DNA of 64,000 nucleotides from Oopsacas minuta (Eukaryota > Porifera > Hexactinellida > Lyssacinosida > Leucopsacidae). Of the stretch, positions 42,306-54,053 are shown piece by piece. Numbering within the stretch: position 1 is the stretch's first letter; each line of letters starts with the position of its first letter. Under the pieces are notes generated by a model. It was not told the origin of the DNA. It ran no database searches and saw only the letters and a program-made list of their open reading frames with translations. Made by a program: the position numbers and the translations under genes. The DNA is taken from contig JAKMXF010000044.1 in the NCBI GenBank assembly GCA_024704765.1, positions 539,841 through 603,840 of the forward strand, written 5' to 3'.

Positions 42306-45300
42306 ATGAGGATCGTAATATTGATATTATCATTTCTCTTGATCCAAACATCTATCTCTCAAATTGTTACCAGAGATAAATGTATAGAAGCTGACATTAC
42401 CGCCAGTTATTTACCAGAAAGAATTCCCGTAGATAATCCAGGTGTGCTATAAAATATGTCATATAGTTAATATACTTAAATAGATGTAATAGCATGAGGT
42501 TATTTCTCCATTGCTGTATGCTGTAATCGCCTCTTATACTCTTATAGACAATAGTGGCCCGTGTACTGACAACATATGTTGTACTACTGCCTACATTGAT
42601 GAACTGAGAGATAACATCAAAGTAAAAGTATTCAGGAAGTGTATCAGGGGAACATTGGATGTTATAATCTCAATTGCTGAAAGATTCTTTGATTACTTTT
42701 CAAGTATGTTCTGTAATTCATTAATTAAATATAACAATTCTATTACGTACGTACTGTTTAAATCCTTTCCTTGACAACGGACAAACAAACAAACAAACAA
42801 CAATTTATATTTAATAATATATAGATTTATTATTTTATAGTAGTTGTACTTAAGATAAATTTTATTTAGATTCGTTTGGTGAGGCTGCGAGGGTTGCCTT
42901 GTTTTCAGCTTTCGCAGAGAGAGCTGGAGTCGAAGATGATGACACAAGTAAAGTGTATATTTATAACGAGCTCTCCTATTCTTCTCAGCTGCTCGCTAAC
43001 CTTACCTTTAGTAGAATTAGAGGTGATGAGATAGACGATGTCAATACTAGATTTAGATCAGCCTTACGTGAGTATGCTTGTGACTACTTAGCATACCTGT
43101 TACAAGAAAAATTATACCTCAATTCCCTGAGGATTGGGAGGATAAGCGGGAAATGTATCTGTCGTGTGACAGATGTAGGAGAAAAAGTAAACAGCTTGAT
43201 TGACAGTTTTATTCAAAGATTTACAAGGTACGTATCTTCAATGTTGGTATTTTATTTATTCCTAATACAGTAGACTCCGCTTAAAAGAGCCGCCAGTTAA
43301 TCGTGTCACTTGGCCAGAAACATAACCATACAAATAATGTTAATTTACTCCTGTTAATCGAGCTGACATCTTTATTCCGCTAAATCGGGTCAAGATGGCC
43401 GATCCCGATGTGAGTCTTGTGACCCTATTACGCGGAATCTACTGTAGTCATAATATTTACAGATGAATTATACATTTAGTACGATTGATAATATAGCAAA
43501 ACTGATAAGAGCAATCTTAGCCATTAGGACTGCTAGTTTACAGAACCTCCAAGCTGCTCGAGATTTCAATGTCAGTTCTATCTGCACTCGGCAGTACATT
43601 AATGCACTAGCATGTCAACATTGTCAAGGTGTTGATACACGAGCTTGTCCTAATAGTTGTCGACTTGTAGCTTTGTTATGTCTCCAGCCACTCCGCGATG
43701 CTTTCACCGGGCCTTATGAAGCTTTCATAAGGTGAGTTTAAAGTTATAATAATTTGCAGTCTTTACCTCCAAAAATATAATGAATCACAAATTCGAAAGC
43801 GACGCGATTTTTGTGGTTAATGCACGTACGTATATTTATGAGTCCTGGTAAGAAACTCTGTTTTTGGACACCTGATTACCCATATAATGACGTTAAATTT
43901 TACTGATGTAGTAATTATTCAATATTTCTATTATTCACACTTCTAAAATCACAATCTAAGCTATTAACGAATGCGATAGTTACTAATAATCATAATGTCA
44001 AATTTTAAAACTTATTCTGCATATGTTACGTTTCCCATCAATAGCCACATCTGAGTTATAGAATTGATATATGAAATATATTGTTTAGCTTGTTATTGCT
44101 GAATATTTTGATAAAATAATCAGCAATTTCAAATAATGACAAAAATAATAGAGTTTGATTGATGTATTTTAATATATTTATGACAGTATAACTACCATAA
44201 CTACTTACTTAGTTAATAATGGATATTTTTAGGATTGTAAGATTAGCCATCGATTCCATTACCGGTGAAAACTCTGAATCAAACGAACCATTTGACCTCC
44301 ATAATTTCCAAGAGATAGTTGGAGCACTCAATATACAAGTTGTTACTTTTGCAACAGAATTACCTGAGTTATTAAGAGATATTTTCCCTGATAACATCAC
44401 TAATAACGATGTAGGTTACCTGTCTATAGTTTGGAATGAATGTTTCAGGAATCTAACAATGATTAAGATTGTTATCATTTCAATTTGTTTTAGTGCTTTA
44501 TCACCAGAGATAGAGACATAGCTGATGGAACATTCAAATGTCAGGAAGATTCTGATCGCGATGATACTAAGCCCGACTGTACAAGAGAAGAGGGAGGTAA
44601 GCAATAAGTTAATATATTTTATAGCACAGGGTTGTTCAACAGTTTTATTTCGCTAACTCTAAATGTAAATATGAAATTTATTGGAAATAATATCAAAATT
44701 ATGGTATTTAATGAATAAAGCTAAAGTGCCGTTTGATTCATCCCAACCACACAGGGATTTTAGTAACTGTGTTGAAACTTTGAACTTTACATTACATAAT
44801 TGAATAATTCTAAAATTTGTCCTGTCACATATTTACTTATATAAGTTTTCCTATTAATTATTCTTTACTTAACTAAAAGACCATATTTGAGCATGTTTAA
44901 CTCTTCATAGATTTCCCCGTAGAAGGCATAATCGCATAATTGTAAGTATTTGTCAGATACAATTAAATTGGTCCCAATACTGTCTATGCAAACCCGATAA
45001 TGTTGGTTCGGTTGAAATCAGATCAATTGGAGCCACTATGGGTTACCCGATTACAATTACTTATTTAGATAAGGAGATTGTTGATGTTGATACATCAGAT
45101 AGTGGAGTTGATAGGCCAGATACTGATAATATAAGGCCGGATAGTGGAGATAATGCAGGGGCATCTCAAAAGGTAACTTCTGAGTCTGATGATAGAGTTG
45201 ATGAATTTGATTATACTACGGATGAGAACAAGTTTGTGGATTTTTTAAAGAATTTGCTAGAAAGGTTTAGTTTGCTTGATGATTTCAATAACCTATTCAA

Positions 45301-46007
45301 ACAAAGTAAGTTACAAACTGAGATGATTATTGTTATACTCGAAAAGGTACCACTGCCTTACATATACATACCGTAAACTGGGGCTACTTTGGCCCACTGG
45401 GTTTGCTTTAGCCCAAATATCAAAGTTTCAAAGCAACTAGATTAGATTCAGTATTATACTTGAAAATGACTAGCCAAATTTTTAACGAATTTTCTAATAT
45501 CGGTAGACAATTTCGAATACAAATACAATATCTATTCAATACGTAAGCAAATTTCAATATTTAGGCTAAAGCAACCCAGTGGGCCAAAGTAGCTCCAGTT
45601 TACGGTATCATATTTGTTTCAATTCAATTATTTTAGTAAACTCGTGCGTATGCCGTGCTACATTGAGTGGAGATGCTGATGAAGAGAGGTTTGATTCTCT
45701 CTTAGTTTCTCGAAGAGATGATCAAGTTTGTTACGAGAAATTCGCTGGTGACTCATCTATTGATGACTTAGATTCTAATTCCGCCTACACAGACCTTACT
45801 GCTGATCAGAGGGCAGAAATTAGGCAATTTGATGCTGCTGTGAGTGAGAAGTTCGTTGATTTGGAACAGTTAGTTGCTGAGGATCCTGAGACTTCTTCTA
45901 CCCTAGATCAGCTGACGGGTGATACATCCTCCGGTACAGGACGACTCCTCACTAGTCTCTTTGCAATGTTCAGTGCCCTCCTATCCATCCTGTTTTTCCT
46001 AGTATAA
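42306..46007 (+). CDS. Glypican-like heparan sulphate proteoglycan core protein
   Basis: A multi-exon gene with a signal peptide (MRIVILILSFLLIQTSIS). Proposed exons are 42306-42441, 42548-42703, 42870-43227, 43480-43731, 44233-44410, 44494-44596, one ending at 45305, and 45637-46007. Cys-rich blocks are glypican-like: CTDNICCTTAYIDEL, REYACDYLAYLL, and CTRQYINALACQHC with CPNSCRLVALLC. The exon before last has two acidic Ser-Gly dipeptides (SDSGVD, PDSGDN), classical glycosaminoglycan attachment sites. The last exon ends in SSGTGRLLTSLFAMFSALLS, a GPI-anchor signal. Glypicans shape Wnt, Hedgehog and BMP signalling at the cell surface. The join of exon 6 to exon 7 is unresolved: the best phases do not match, and an in-frame stop appears if the acceptor at 44910 is used in the expected phase. 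Confidence 0.82.
42760..42825 (-). repeat. Helitron-like repeat fragment in glypican intron 2
   Basis: On the minus strand it begins at 42825 with TCTATATATTATTAAAT, then (GTTT)n and GTCCGTTGTCAAGGAAAGGAT. Only the 5' ~65 bp is present. Confidence 0.55.
43268..43444. repeat. TIR MITE in glypican intron 3
   Basis: The ends CAGTAGACTCCGCTTAAAAG and the complement of TTACGCGGAATCTACTG, with TA on both flanks, span about 177 bp of the 252-bp intron. Confidence 0.7.
45370..45606. repeat. MITE with ~45-bp TIRs in glypican intron 7
   Basis: The near-perfect inverted ends ACCGTAAACTGGGGCTACTT (and a further ~25 bp) face each other across a 237-bp unit in a 331-bp intron. It is a different family from the CAGTARACTCC elements. 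Confidence 0.85.
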
Positions 46008-46642
46008 TTCCTCTTAAATACGTCTATAAGTACATCTTATAACCCTAGTATTAATCTCCTCTTGTTTGAATATATTTATTATCATTTCTTGTATTTAATC
46101 TTAATAATTTGTATTTATAGTATGTTAATGCGTGTATTATCTATTTTCAGCGATGTTTACCAATTTTAGCTTGATTTGGTTAACTAAAGCCCAATCATAC
46201 ACGTTGCAACTTTGTTCCGTCGTGTATGTTGCCAGTTACATGCAACTAAGTTGCATTGTGTATGGTAGGCTTAACGTATGTCATGCGTAGTGTGAAACTC
46301 CTTATAAATATCAATTGGAGTGCCTGGGAAAATGCATCGTTGAATATCTTCCTATTCTACGTCTACGTATATCGAAATCTGGATTAACTAATAACAAAAA
46401 GCTCACAATAACCTAACATACGTTCCTATATTTGTCATTCACTTAACTTAACCCCTTCAAACTAAACATGTTGTTAACGCAGCCATCATATGAGGACACA
46501 ATATATTATATATGGTAGAAATACAAGGTTGTTCAATTGGAAAGATCTCTCAAAATTTGAGGTTCAAATTCACTTACTTGGCATACTCTCGAAATCCTTA
46601 ATAAAAGTACATAAGTTATTAGTTTTTGGTTAAGTTTTGTTT

Positions 46643-47656
46643 ATGGATACAGAGAGAAGAAAGAAAAGTAGAAAGAGAAAATTAACTGAGTCACAACTCA
46701 TAATTAACGAGTTAGATAAGAAAGCAGCTCAGGAAAAGGAACATGACAGCAAAAAATTAACTAATGATATTATTCCGAGGAAACCTACAGTCAGCATTGC
46801 ATTACCAGGTTCTATTCTATCTAGTGTACCAACTGATGAATTAAAAACCTACGTAATTGGGCAAGTAGCAAGAGCTGCTGCTCTTTTTAACATTAGTGAA
46901 TTGATAATATTCAATGAAATGTCTACTAATCCACAGGCTCTATCAGCACGTAACATTAACTTAATGTTTGTTCATGTGTTAAAGTATCTTGAGACTCCAC
47001 AATATTTGAGGAAAATTATATTTCCCAAACATCCTGATTTACAGCATGTGGGTTTGTTACATCCCCTAAATTGCTCGCACCACATGAAGCAGGATGAATG
47101 GAGTGAGTACAGGGAGGGCGTGGTTCTAGATCGACCATCTAAAAAGAAGAGAGGGTCCTACGTTAACGTTGGACTAATTAAGGATGCTCGTGTTGACATG
47201 TGTATACAGCCAGGAGTACGAGTCACTGTAAAGATGCAAGAGCCAGATATTAACCGAGAACTGAGACACTATAGAGGCAGTGTTGTGTCTCCATTGGAAC
47301 CTTTTGAAACGGATATATACTGGGGCTACTTAGTGAGATATGCGATATCATTCAGTTCTGTATTTTCTGAATCTACATACAATCAACCATATGACCTCAT
47401 CATTGGGACAAGTGATAAGGGTGAAGATATTTCTTCCATTAATTTTCCTAATAAATTCAAACATTGTTTGATTGTTTTCGGGGGACTTGCTGGCTTAGAG
47501 ACATGTCTAGAAGGAGATGATGAACTCAAAGTAGAAGACGTGAAGCTGTTATTTGATTATTACTTGAATTGTTGTCCTCGACAAGGTTGTAAAACCATTA
47601 GAACCGAGGAAGCTATATTTATTACTCTATCTTCATTACAAGGAAAATTGTTATAG
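46643..47656 (+). CDS. SPOUT1: SPOUT-domain RNA methyltransferase (SPOUT1/CENP-32 family)
   Basis: A single exon of 337 residues from the ATG at 46643 (human 376). A basic N-terminus (RRKKSRKRK, probable nuclear localisation) precedes the SPOUT fold: TVSIALPGSIL, the OB-like insertion (SYVNVGLIKDARVD) and the knotted C-terminal part with LIIGTSDKG and HCLIVFGGLAGLE, the SAM-binding loops. The family, once C9orf114, has been linked to spindle and centromere function and to RNA methylation. About 640 bp of AT-rich DNA without a gene separates it from the glypican gene. Confidence 0.93.
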   Translation: MDTERRKKSRKRKLTESQLIINELDKKAAQEKEHDSKKLTNDIIPRKPTVSIALPGSILSSVPTDELKTYVIGQVARAAALFNISELIIFNEMSTNPQALSARNINLMFVHVLKYLETPQYLRKIIFPKHPDLQHVGLLHPLNCSHHMKQDEWSEYREGVVLDRPSKKKRGSYVNVGLIKDARVDMCIQPGVRVTVKMQEPDINRELRHYRGSVVSPLEPFETDIYWGYLVRYAISFSSVFSESTYNQPYDLIIGTSDKGEDISSINFPNKFKHCLIVFGGLAGLETCLEGDDELKVEDVKLLFDYYLNCCPRQGCKTIRTEEAIFITLSSLQGKLL

Positions 47657-48366
47657 AATTTATAATATACATATCCTGTCAATACATTTAATTATACTTA
47701 TTTGTGATAGACAGGAAATTTAGCTACTCTATTCGTCTATTCGGTCCCTAGAGTAGTCCATGAAGGAAACAACTACTAGCAATCTTATCTTATTGCTCAT
47801 TTTATGATAAAAGAGGTATCATCTCATTTTATTTTAAGAGTCATTTTCAGATATTGCTTGAGGTACACAAATTTTATTCTGTAGATCGTGGGATTACTAA
47901 TGGCAATAATAGTTTCAATAAGTTATTTTAATTATGTACGGTCAAGTATGTATTATTTTAACAATTTTGTCTGACAATAGTATCAAAGGATTACCAATTA
48001 ATCTTGACGCCCTGGTACCCTTGAGTATTTTATAGGAGCCTGTCCACCGATCATAGATTTTTGCATAGAGGAGACATTAATTAGAGGGGATTAATGCTAT
48101 CTAAGCGACGAAGCGTAGTCAATTACTTTGCTGTTTAATTGAGAGCCCAATCGCGGGAACCATTAAAGAATTGTTTCCCTGTGCGTTGTGCAGGTCATGT
48201 CAGTAGGGGAATATTTTGTTCATCCTCTAAAAATTCCATATTTTAGGCCTTAATAATTGTGTAATCATCTGGAAAGGTCGATTTTGTAAAAGCAACAAAT
48301 AATATATCACTGCCTCTTAATTGCAGCTATGATGTATAAAGCGACATTATATATCGTAATATACTG
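47657..48366. other. Intergenic, nothing supported
   Basis: AT-rich. I see no frame or repeat with clear bounds before the Helitron-like copy that begins at 48367. Confidence 0.4.
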
Positions 48367-48873
48367 ATAACGAGCCTTTGGCTCGTCGCTTCACAATGAA
48401 CTGGGTGCATTGCGCCTCGAGGTATTCAACTGACGAACAAAAATAACAAACAACAATTGAGATTTAATAATATTGATTTTGTTTACAATATTCGGACTCA
48501 GCGTACACTATTACCTCAGTATAACCATTAAAAGCATGTTTCTACAACAATTTTGATATTTGTTTACTTTATGTACCTAAAAGTAAACAAATATTCACAA
48601 TATGTTGTTTATAATACCATAATCGGACTCAGCATCCTCGATTACCTCAATATTGCCGTTGAAACTATGATTCTACAACAGTATTGAAATTTATCCAAAA
48701 GTGTGAAATCGGATTTAGCATGTTCGATTTATTTAGTGAAGTTTTATTGAATTCTATTTACTTCCTTGATAAACACGATAAATACAGTTATGCGACAATT
48801 TCAAAATTGCATACCGTAAATCCTTTCCTTGACAACGGACAAACAAACAACAATTGTGATTTAATAATATAGA
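48367..48873 (-). mobile_element. Putative non-autonomous Helitron-like repeat, copy 4
   Basis: On the minus strand it begins at 48873 with TCTATATTATTAAATCACAA after an A and carries GTCCGTTGTCAAGGAAAGGAT. It has tandem internal blocks (TCGGACTCAGC, GATTACCTCAATATT repeated) and ends with CGAGCC-AAA-GGCTCG then TTAT at 48367. It is the inverse, longer version of copy 3. Confidence 0.62.
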
Positions 48874-49003
48874 TTATGTATTTAATTGGGTATTGACAAA
48901 TTTATCGAAAGTTTGAATAATCTTAGCTCAATTAATAAAACAGCAAATTACTTTAATTTTGACTTGAGCAGATTTCATATACTTGAATATGAGTGGTTGA
49001 GTT

Positions 49004-49756
49004 TTACAATTTAGCATCGTTTTCAGCTACATGTAGTATTTCTTGTTTATTCTCCAAAGCTCCCTCCAAATTTACTTCTGTTGGGATATCAAGCAGTCTA
49101 TCATCATCTAATTTATCTGGGTTAATTTCAATATTGGTTAGTATGGTTGTATTTACTGAATTTCTTCTCTCCTTCTCTCTTATTCTTTCATTATAATTCT
49201 CAATAACTTTTCCTCCAGATAACCTCTTTTCTCCAGTGTATTCTTTCGGGGTTGATATTTTCCTGGTGTGATAACCCGGAGATATTTTCCTCTCACCGCT
49301 AGACCTCTTCATATCAGGCACGGACAGTTTACCAACATCCTTAATTGAGTGTGTCCTATCTGAATTGTAAACACCCACTTGCATATGGTAAGCGTTCCAA
49401 TCACTCTTTAGTTTATCGTACTTTTTCCTTATTTCTCCATTTTCAGATTTCATCTTTTTATAAGCTTCAGTGGTTATTTGCAGATGATAATTCCCTTTTT
49501 CATTCGTATGTTTCATAAGCTCCTCCAATTTATCTTTACTCACATAAAAATCACATCCCATCTCACTGTATGAACAGCTTATAATTGGCTTCTTTGTGAT
49601 ATTCCCTGTGGGATAGTTCTGGGCTGTTGTGACGGCGTCTTTCATTGTTGCAAAGCTTTTTCTCCTGGCTCTAGTAGGTTCATGTCTCATGCGCTCATAC
49701 TTACTATCTTTCTCACTTTTTATTGGTGATATTTGGTCCGGAATTTCTGTAGTCAT
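49004..49756 (-). CDS. TRAF-type zinc-finger and coiled-coil protein, unrecognised
   Basis: A single exon of 250 residues. Residues 58-95 match the C-terminal half of a TRAF zinc finger (C61-x6-C68 with the GCDF signature, H83, H91, ending HLQITTEAYK). A lysine-rich coiled-coil-like helix (about 95-120, KKMKSENGEIRKKYDKLKSD) follows. The rest is basic and Ser-rich, with an acidic C-terminus. There is no RING and no MATH domain, so it is not a classical TRAF. It may be an adaptor or a lineage-specific derivative. The frame is intact. A second TRAF-finger gene is at 15632, but the two share no wider similarity that I can see. Confidence 0.72.
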   Translation of the reverse strand: MTTEIPDQISPIKSEKDSKYERMRHEPTRARRKSFATMKDAVTTAQNYPTGNITKKPIISCSYSEMGCDFYVSKDKLEELMKHTNEKGNYHLQITTEAYKKMKSENGEIRKKYDKLKSDWNAYHMQVGVYNSDRTHSIKDVGKLSVPDMKRSSGERKISPGYHTRKISTPKEYTGEKRLSGGKVIENYNERIREKERRNSVNTTILTNIEINPDKLDDDRLLDIPTEVNLEGALENKQEILHVAENDAKL

Positions 49757-49980
49757 CTAATTTGTAAAAGAATAGTATATTCCTCGTATTTACCAACTTA
49801 TGAATGGCACTTATTTATATACTTTCGTATTTCAGTGTTTGTCCTTTATCCCTCATGTGGATTATTTTGTAGGCATGAATCTTGTATCAAACAATAGGTT
49901 TGTACACGTGAATCTTTCTCATGATTTTCCCTTTCTTCTCAACTCCACGTAATTAGATCTAAGTGATACGACAATTATAC

Positions 49981-50145
49981 TAATATTCTTTAAATCTCAA
50001 TTGTTGTTTATTTGTTTGTTTATCCGTTGTCAAGGAAAGGATTTACGGTATGCAATTTTGAAATTGTCGCATAACTATGTATTTATCGTGTTTATCAAGG
50101 AAGTAAATGGAATTCAATGAAACTTTCTTGGCTCTTTATTTCTAT
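49981..50145 (+). repeat. Helitron-like repeat fragment
   Basis: TAATATTCTTTAAATCTCAA is followed by TTGTTTGTTTATCCGTTGTC and the same ~100 bp core as copies 3 and 4 (GGATTTACGGTATGCAATTT, ATTTATCGTGTTTATCAAGG). The 3' part is missing. Confidence 0.55.
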
Positions 50146-50720
50146 GGTTAATACTTAATAATATGGAGTAATAGGTCCACCTTGTTATATTATTTGGTAG
50201 TTTGGTTGGATGTTGTTATGATTTAAAATTATGGCCAATCACAACTATTGCACCGTAAGGTGGTGCTCTCTCCATATTTCTTTCCAACAACTAGTCCTAG
50301 GATTCCGCCGCGAGGCACGAAGGCTTCAATTGCACAAATGTATCCTAGATCCCAACCTTATACTCTCCTAATCCTGGTCATCAACCCTGTTATTGTTACT
50401 ATTGTCACGCGATGATTCTAGTTTAGTATACGTAAAGTGTGATTACTATAGACTATAGAGGATCAATATTTTGCTCAGCATCCATGATAATTAAACCTAC
50501 CTACAAATTGTAAATTTATTCTATGGATCAGTGGATGAGCTACGATTCTTTCATAATGTAGGGTCAGTATGACAATATCTATCCCTCTTGGCCACATCTG
50601 TCTCATTTGCTTTACAGTTTCCTTCCTATAACAGAAATGTTTGTGATGTTTGAACCCTGAAATATTACTCCATAGATTATCGATTATTGAATTGTGTTTA
50701 TTTATTAAAAGTTAAAAAAT

Positions 50721-51050
50721 GTAAATTACAACCTGTGCCGACAGCTTAGTCTTAATTAATTAAATTTGTTTAAAAAGTGGGACTATTAATTGGAGGCATT
50801 ATGAAAGGCTAGGTTTAACCCCAAATCCCAATACATATAGCGCCATAGCATAGGCGTAGCTAGGATGTTGCTGGTAACCCCTGGATTACTGAGGATATAC
50901 GCAATCTCTATGTTATTGGGGTCACTACTTGCTGGCAACCCCAAAGAGGAAAAGTTAGCTACGCTTCTGCATAGCGCCTCCAATTAATAGTGCCAATTTT
51001 TAAACAAATTTAATTATTAGACTAAGCTGTCAGTACAGGTTGTAATTTAT
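50721..51050. repeat. ~330-bp fold-back MITE with ~77-bp TIRs
   Basis: Arms 50721-50797 and 50976-51050 are inverted copies (AAATTACAACCTGTGCCGAC ... ACTATTAATTGGAGGC) around a ~180-bp centre. No transposase is encoded. Confidence 0.85.
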
Positions 51051-51821
51051 ATTTATTTCTTGCTCCGCTAGGATTTAAAATTCGTAAAACAATTATTTAC
51101 AATTTAATATGATCATCCAGCCTCATTTAGTTGTTTAGAACAATCTTCTACTATCATTATTAGCTTATATAATCAGGGAAATACAGTGCAATCTCTATAC
51201 GTGGGGTCTCGATGAATGGGAAACCTCTATAAGGAGGGAAATGTTGGGCCACCTTCATTCATTTCCATAGAAACGAACCCATATATGCCGGGAGTGGGGA
51301 ATGGGGCATACTTTAGAGATAATTATGCCTTACACAATTGAAATTTACCTCTATAAGTGGGTCATTATGTGACAAATTTCTTGAATAATCAATTTTTGTG
51401 CTAAATTTGGAAAACAATACGTATTTATCACAACAGGATTCCCTAGTGGATAATGTTCGGGGGAACAGTATTACCTATGACACCGGTATACCTAGTATAG
51501 TGGTTCAGTAATAAAATGATTGACTCTTGTTCACTCTCCTAACCACACCTTAGAGATTAAGACACCAAATTTGGTATATATATATATATCGTAGTGACCT
51601 CTAGTTGTGCACCTAACATCCGAAATTTTTCTTATGTGTATATTTTCACACCTCTTCATTTTAGGCCAATCAGATTGTAGCAGGGTTTGCCGTAGGAAAG
51701 GAATTTCACATTTAAGGGAACTGATAAAGTGTATGAATTTGTACTCTTCATTTGGATTTACGTCTTAACCGCGTTGGTATTAATTAAGTGGTATTTACTG
51801 TATCTGATTTACTAAGCAGTA

Positions 51822-53885
51822 ATGTCTGATTCTAATCCAAACAAGCCATCCCCTAAGAGCAAGCATCCCAAGAACAAGGAATCATTCAGAAGTAGAATTA
51901 CTTTACACAAGAAGGCTAATAAGGCGAAGAAGGACCTAGCTGAACCAGGACACCCTTCAATCATCAGTAGTATCGAAACTAAAGTTTTTGGAGTGTCATT
52001 GCTTGATGCCATCGACCGTAGTGTAATCCAGGACGATATACTGATACCTACAGTATTTAGAGAGTGTATAGACTACATCGAGGCTTTCGGACTGGAGACA
52101 GAGGGTTTATATCGAGTAGGAGGTCCTGTTAAAAGTATTGAGGCAGTCAAACAGCAGTATGACAGAGGTAAATACTAAAATAGGTCTTAAACAATTTTTT
52201 CAAGCAAATGCTGTCGGGCAGAGGAAGTTGCTGGGGCCTGCCCTGGAATGAATTACAGTTTCAACCTGTAATTCATTCCAGGGGTAAGCCCGTTCCAGCA
52301 CGGTCTGGAAACTCTAGATACTGGTGATTTTTGATACCAGATGTCAAGTATATTTGTACAATTTCTTTGCTGATACATACGTATAACATGTGTAGTACGT
52401 ATAGTACAGTAAACTCCCCTTTATACTGAAATGACTCTCTTCCCCTATAGCTGAAAAATAATCGACTTACTCCATTTATAACTAAATGAAATCGTGGTCC
52501 CAGTCACTTCGTTGTAACTAGAGTTCACTGTATATTATTTATACTATATCATTATTTAGGAGAGTATATTGACTTCTCAAATGTTATACCCGAGACTATA
52601 TCATCACTACTCAAACTCTACATTCGTGAGCTTCCTCATTGTCTGATTCCTCAATCAGTTATGTATAAACTTGAAGAGGCATTAAGCGTACAGGATTCAC
52701 AACAGCGATTAAAATCCCTTAAGAAACATTTTTCTCACATTCCAGTTCCAAATACTCTGATGCTATCATGGCTATTACTGCACCTGCAGAATGTAATTCA
52801 TCTTGAGAAAGAGAATAAGATGAGCCTGCATAATCTAATCATTGTATTCTCTCCTACTCTCCGCATATCTATTAATCTCCTCGTGGCTCTGTATGAAAAC
52901 CTACACAGTCTTGCTCCCAATGTAGAGATATTTCCTTACAAGAGACCAACCCTGGATGAGTTTAAATCTGAACTACGTTAGTATTAGTCGATATTCTCAT
53001 TCTTCAGTAGTCTGGTAGTCCATTGACTTCAGACTACTTTCATTTTTCCAGTTGACTCTCGTAGTACAAGCTCGGTTTTACATAACTCCAGACTTTACGT
53101 ACTAATTATTCAATTTTTATTCTTTCTACTACTGTTATATGATACAGTTATTGTTACACGTATGAATGGAAGTCTACTGTACGTAATTTTACGTGGAGTA
53201 AACAAAAATTGTACTAACTAACCGAGTTAAACTGTAATTCTAAGAGTGTTTGTTGTTGTTTATCTCAAACAATCAAAATAAATAGCAATAATTATAATTG
53301 TTTAACCAACTCTATATTCCAATAGAAGTACTTGGGACTCCATTCTCACTTCTCTCCGAAGCAGAAGTACTTTCCGAGATGAACCAGCTCTCCCGTCTGA
53401 GGGAGTCAGTGAATAGAGTAGCTCTAGCCGAAGAGACTTGCTCTACAGGTACACACAGTTCTGAAGATTGTTCTCTCCTCTTAGAGAGGCTACAGTTACG
53501 TGTGCAAGGACTGAAAGAACAGTTGGAACAGCTGCAGACTAGTGAGTTGAGAGAAGAGAAGGAACTCCAGCAACTTAGACTCAAGGAAAGAGAAATGCAG
53601 TTGGAATACGAGATACTTCAGAAACTGAATGAACAGTTTCATAAGAGTATCGAAGAGGAGAAAATGTTGCTGGAGGAGACTAGAAAAGAGTTTGAAGAGA
53701 GAGGACTGGAAGAGGTACCTGATGACTGGACTCAATCTGAGCAAGAGCTTGCTGAGTCTCTCGAGAAATTGATACAAGCAGAAAAGGAGTTACAACTACA
53801 GAACAAAGAAGCTCTAATGGATATGAACGTAGAATTGGATAACTGCGTGAAGCTACGTGTACAGCTTGAATTACACAGCACTTAA
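51822..53885 (+). CDS. RALBP1: RalA-binding protein 1-like RhoGAP (RLIP76)
   Basis: Three exons join in phase: 51822-52167, 52560-52976 and 53326-53885. The product has about 440 residues (human 655; the disordered N-terminal region is much shorter here). The RhoGAP domain runs from about 54 (KVFGVSLLDAIDRSV) through FRECIDYIEAFGLETEGLYR, with the arginine finger at R98, and on through LLLHLQNVIHLEKENKMSLHN. The C-terminal exon is a long coiled coil (LKEQLEQLQTSELREEKELQ), matching the Ral-binding region of RALBP1, and ends in a LRVQLEL block like the human tail. The protein links active Ral to inactivation of Cdc42/Rac and to endocytosis. Intron 1 contains a TA-flanked MITE. Confidence 0.9.
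52407..52530. repeat. pogo/Tigger-like MITE in RALBP1 intron 1
   Basis: CAGTAAACTCCCCTTTATAC faces the complement of TTGTAACTAGAGTTCACTG, with TA on both flanks. About 124 bp. Confidence 0.7.
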
Positions 53886-54053
53886 TTAATTGATATAACA
53901 TATCCTGAATTCTTCTAATTTCTCACTTTATACAGCATGTTGTATTCCGTAATAATATTACTATCCGACTCTCTGTTCAGTTATTACTTATTAGTGAAGA
54001 ATGGATACTTTCCTATGCAGCCATTAAGTTCTGTGTTCTAGATTGTGATCGAG

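Noticed and set aside
53312-53901. Long minus-strand frames opposite RALBP1 exon 3
   Set aside because: They are shadows of the coiled-coil exon, whose reading phase and family match are clear on the plus strand.
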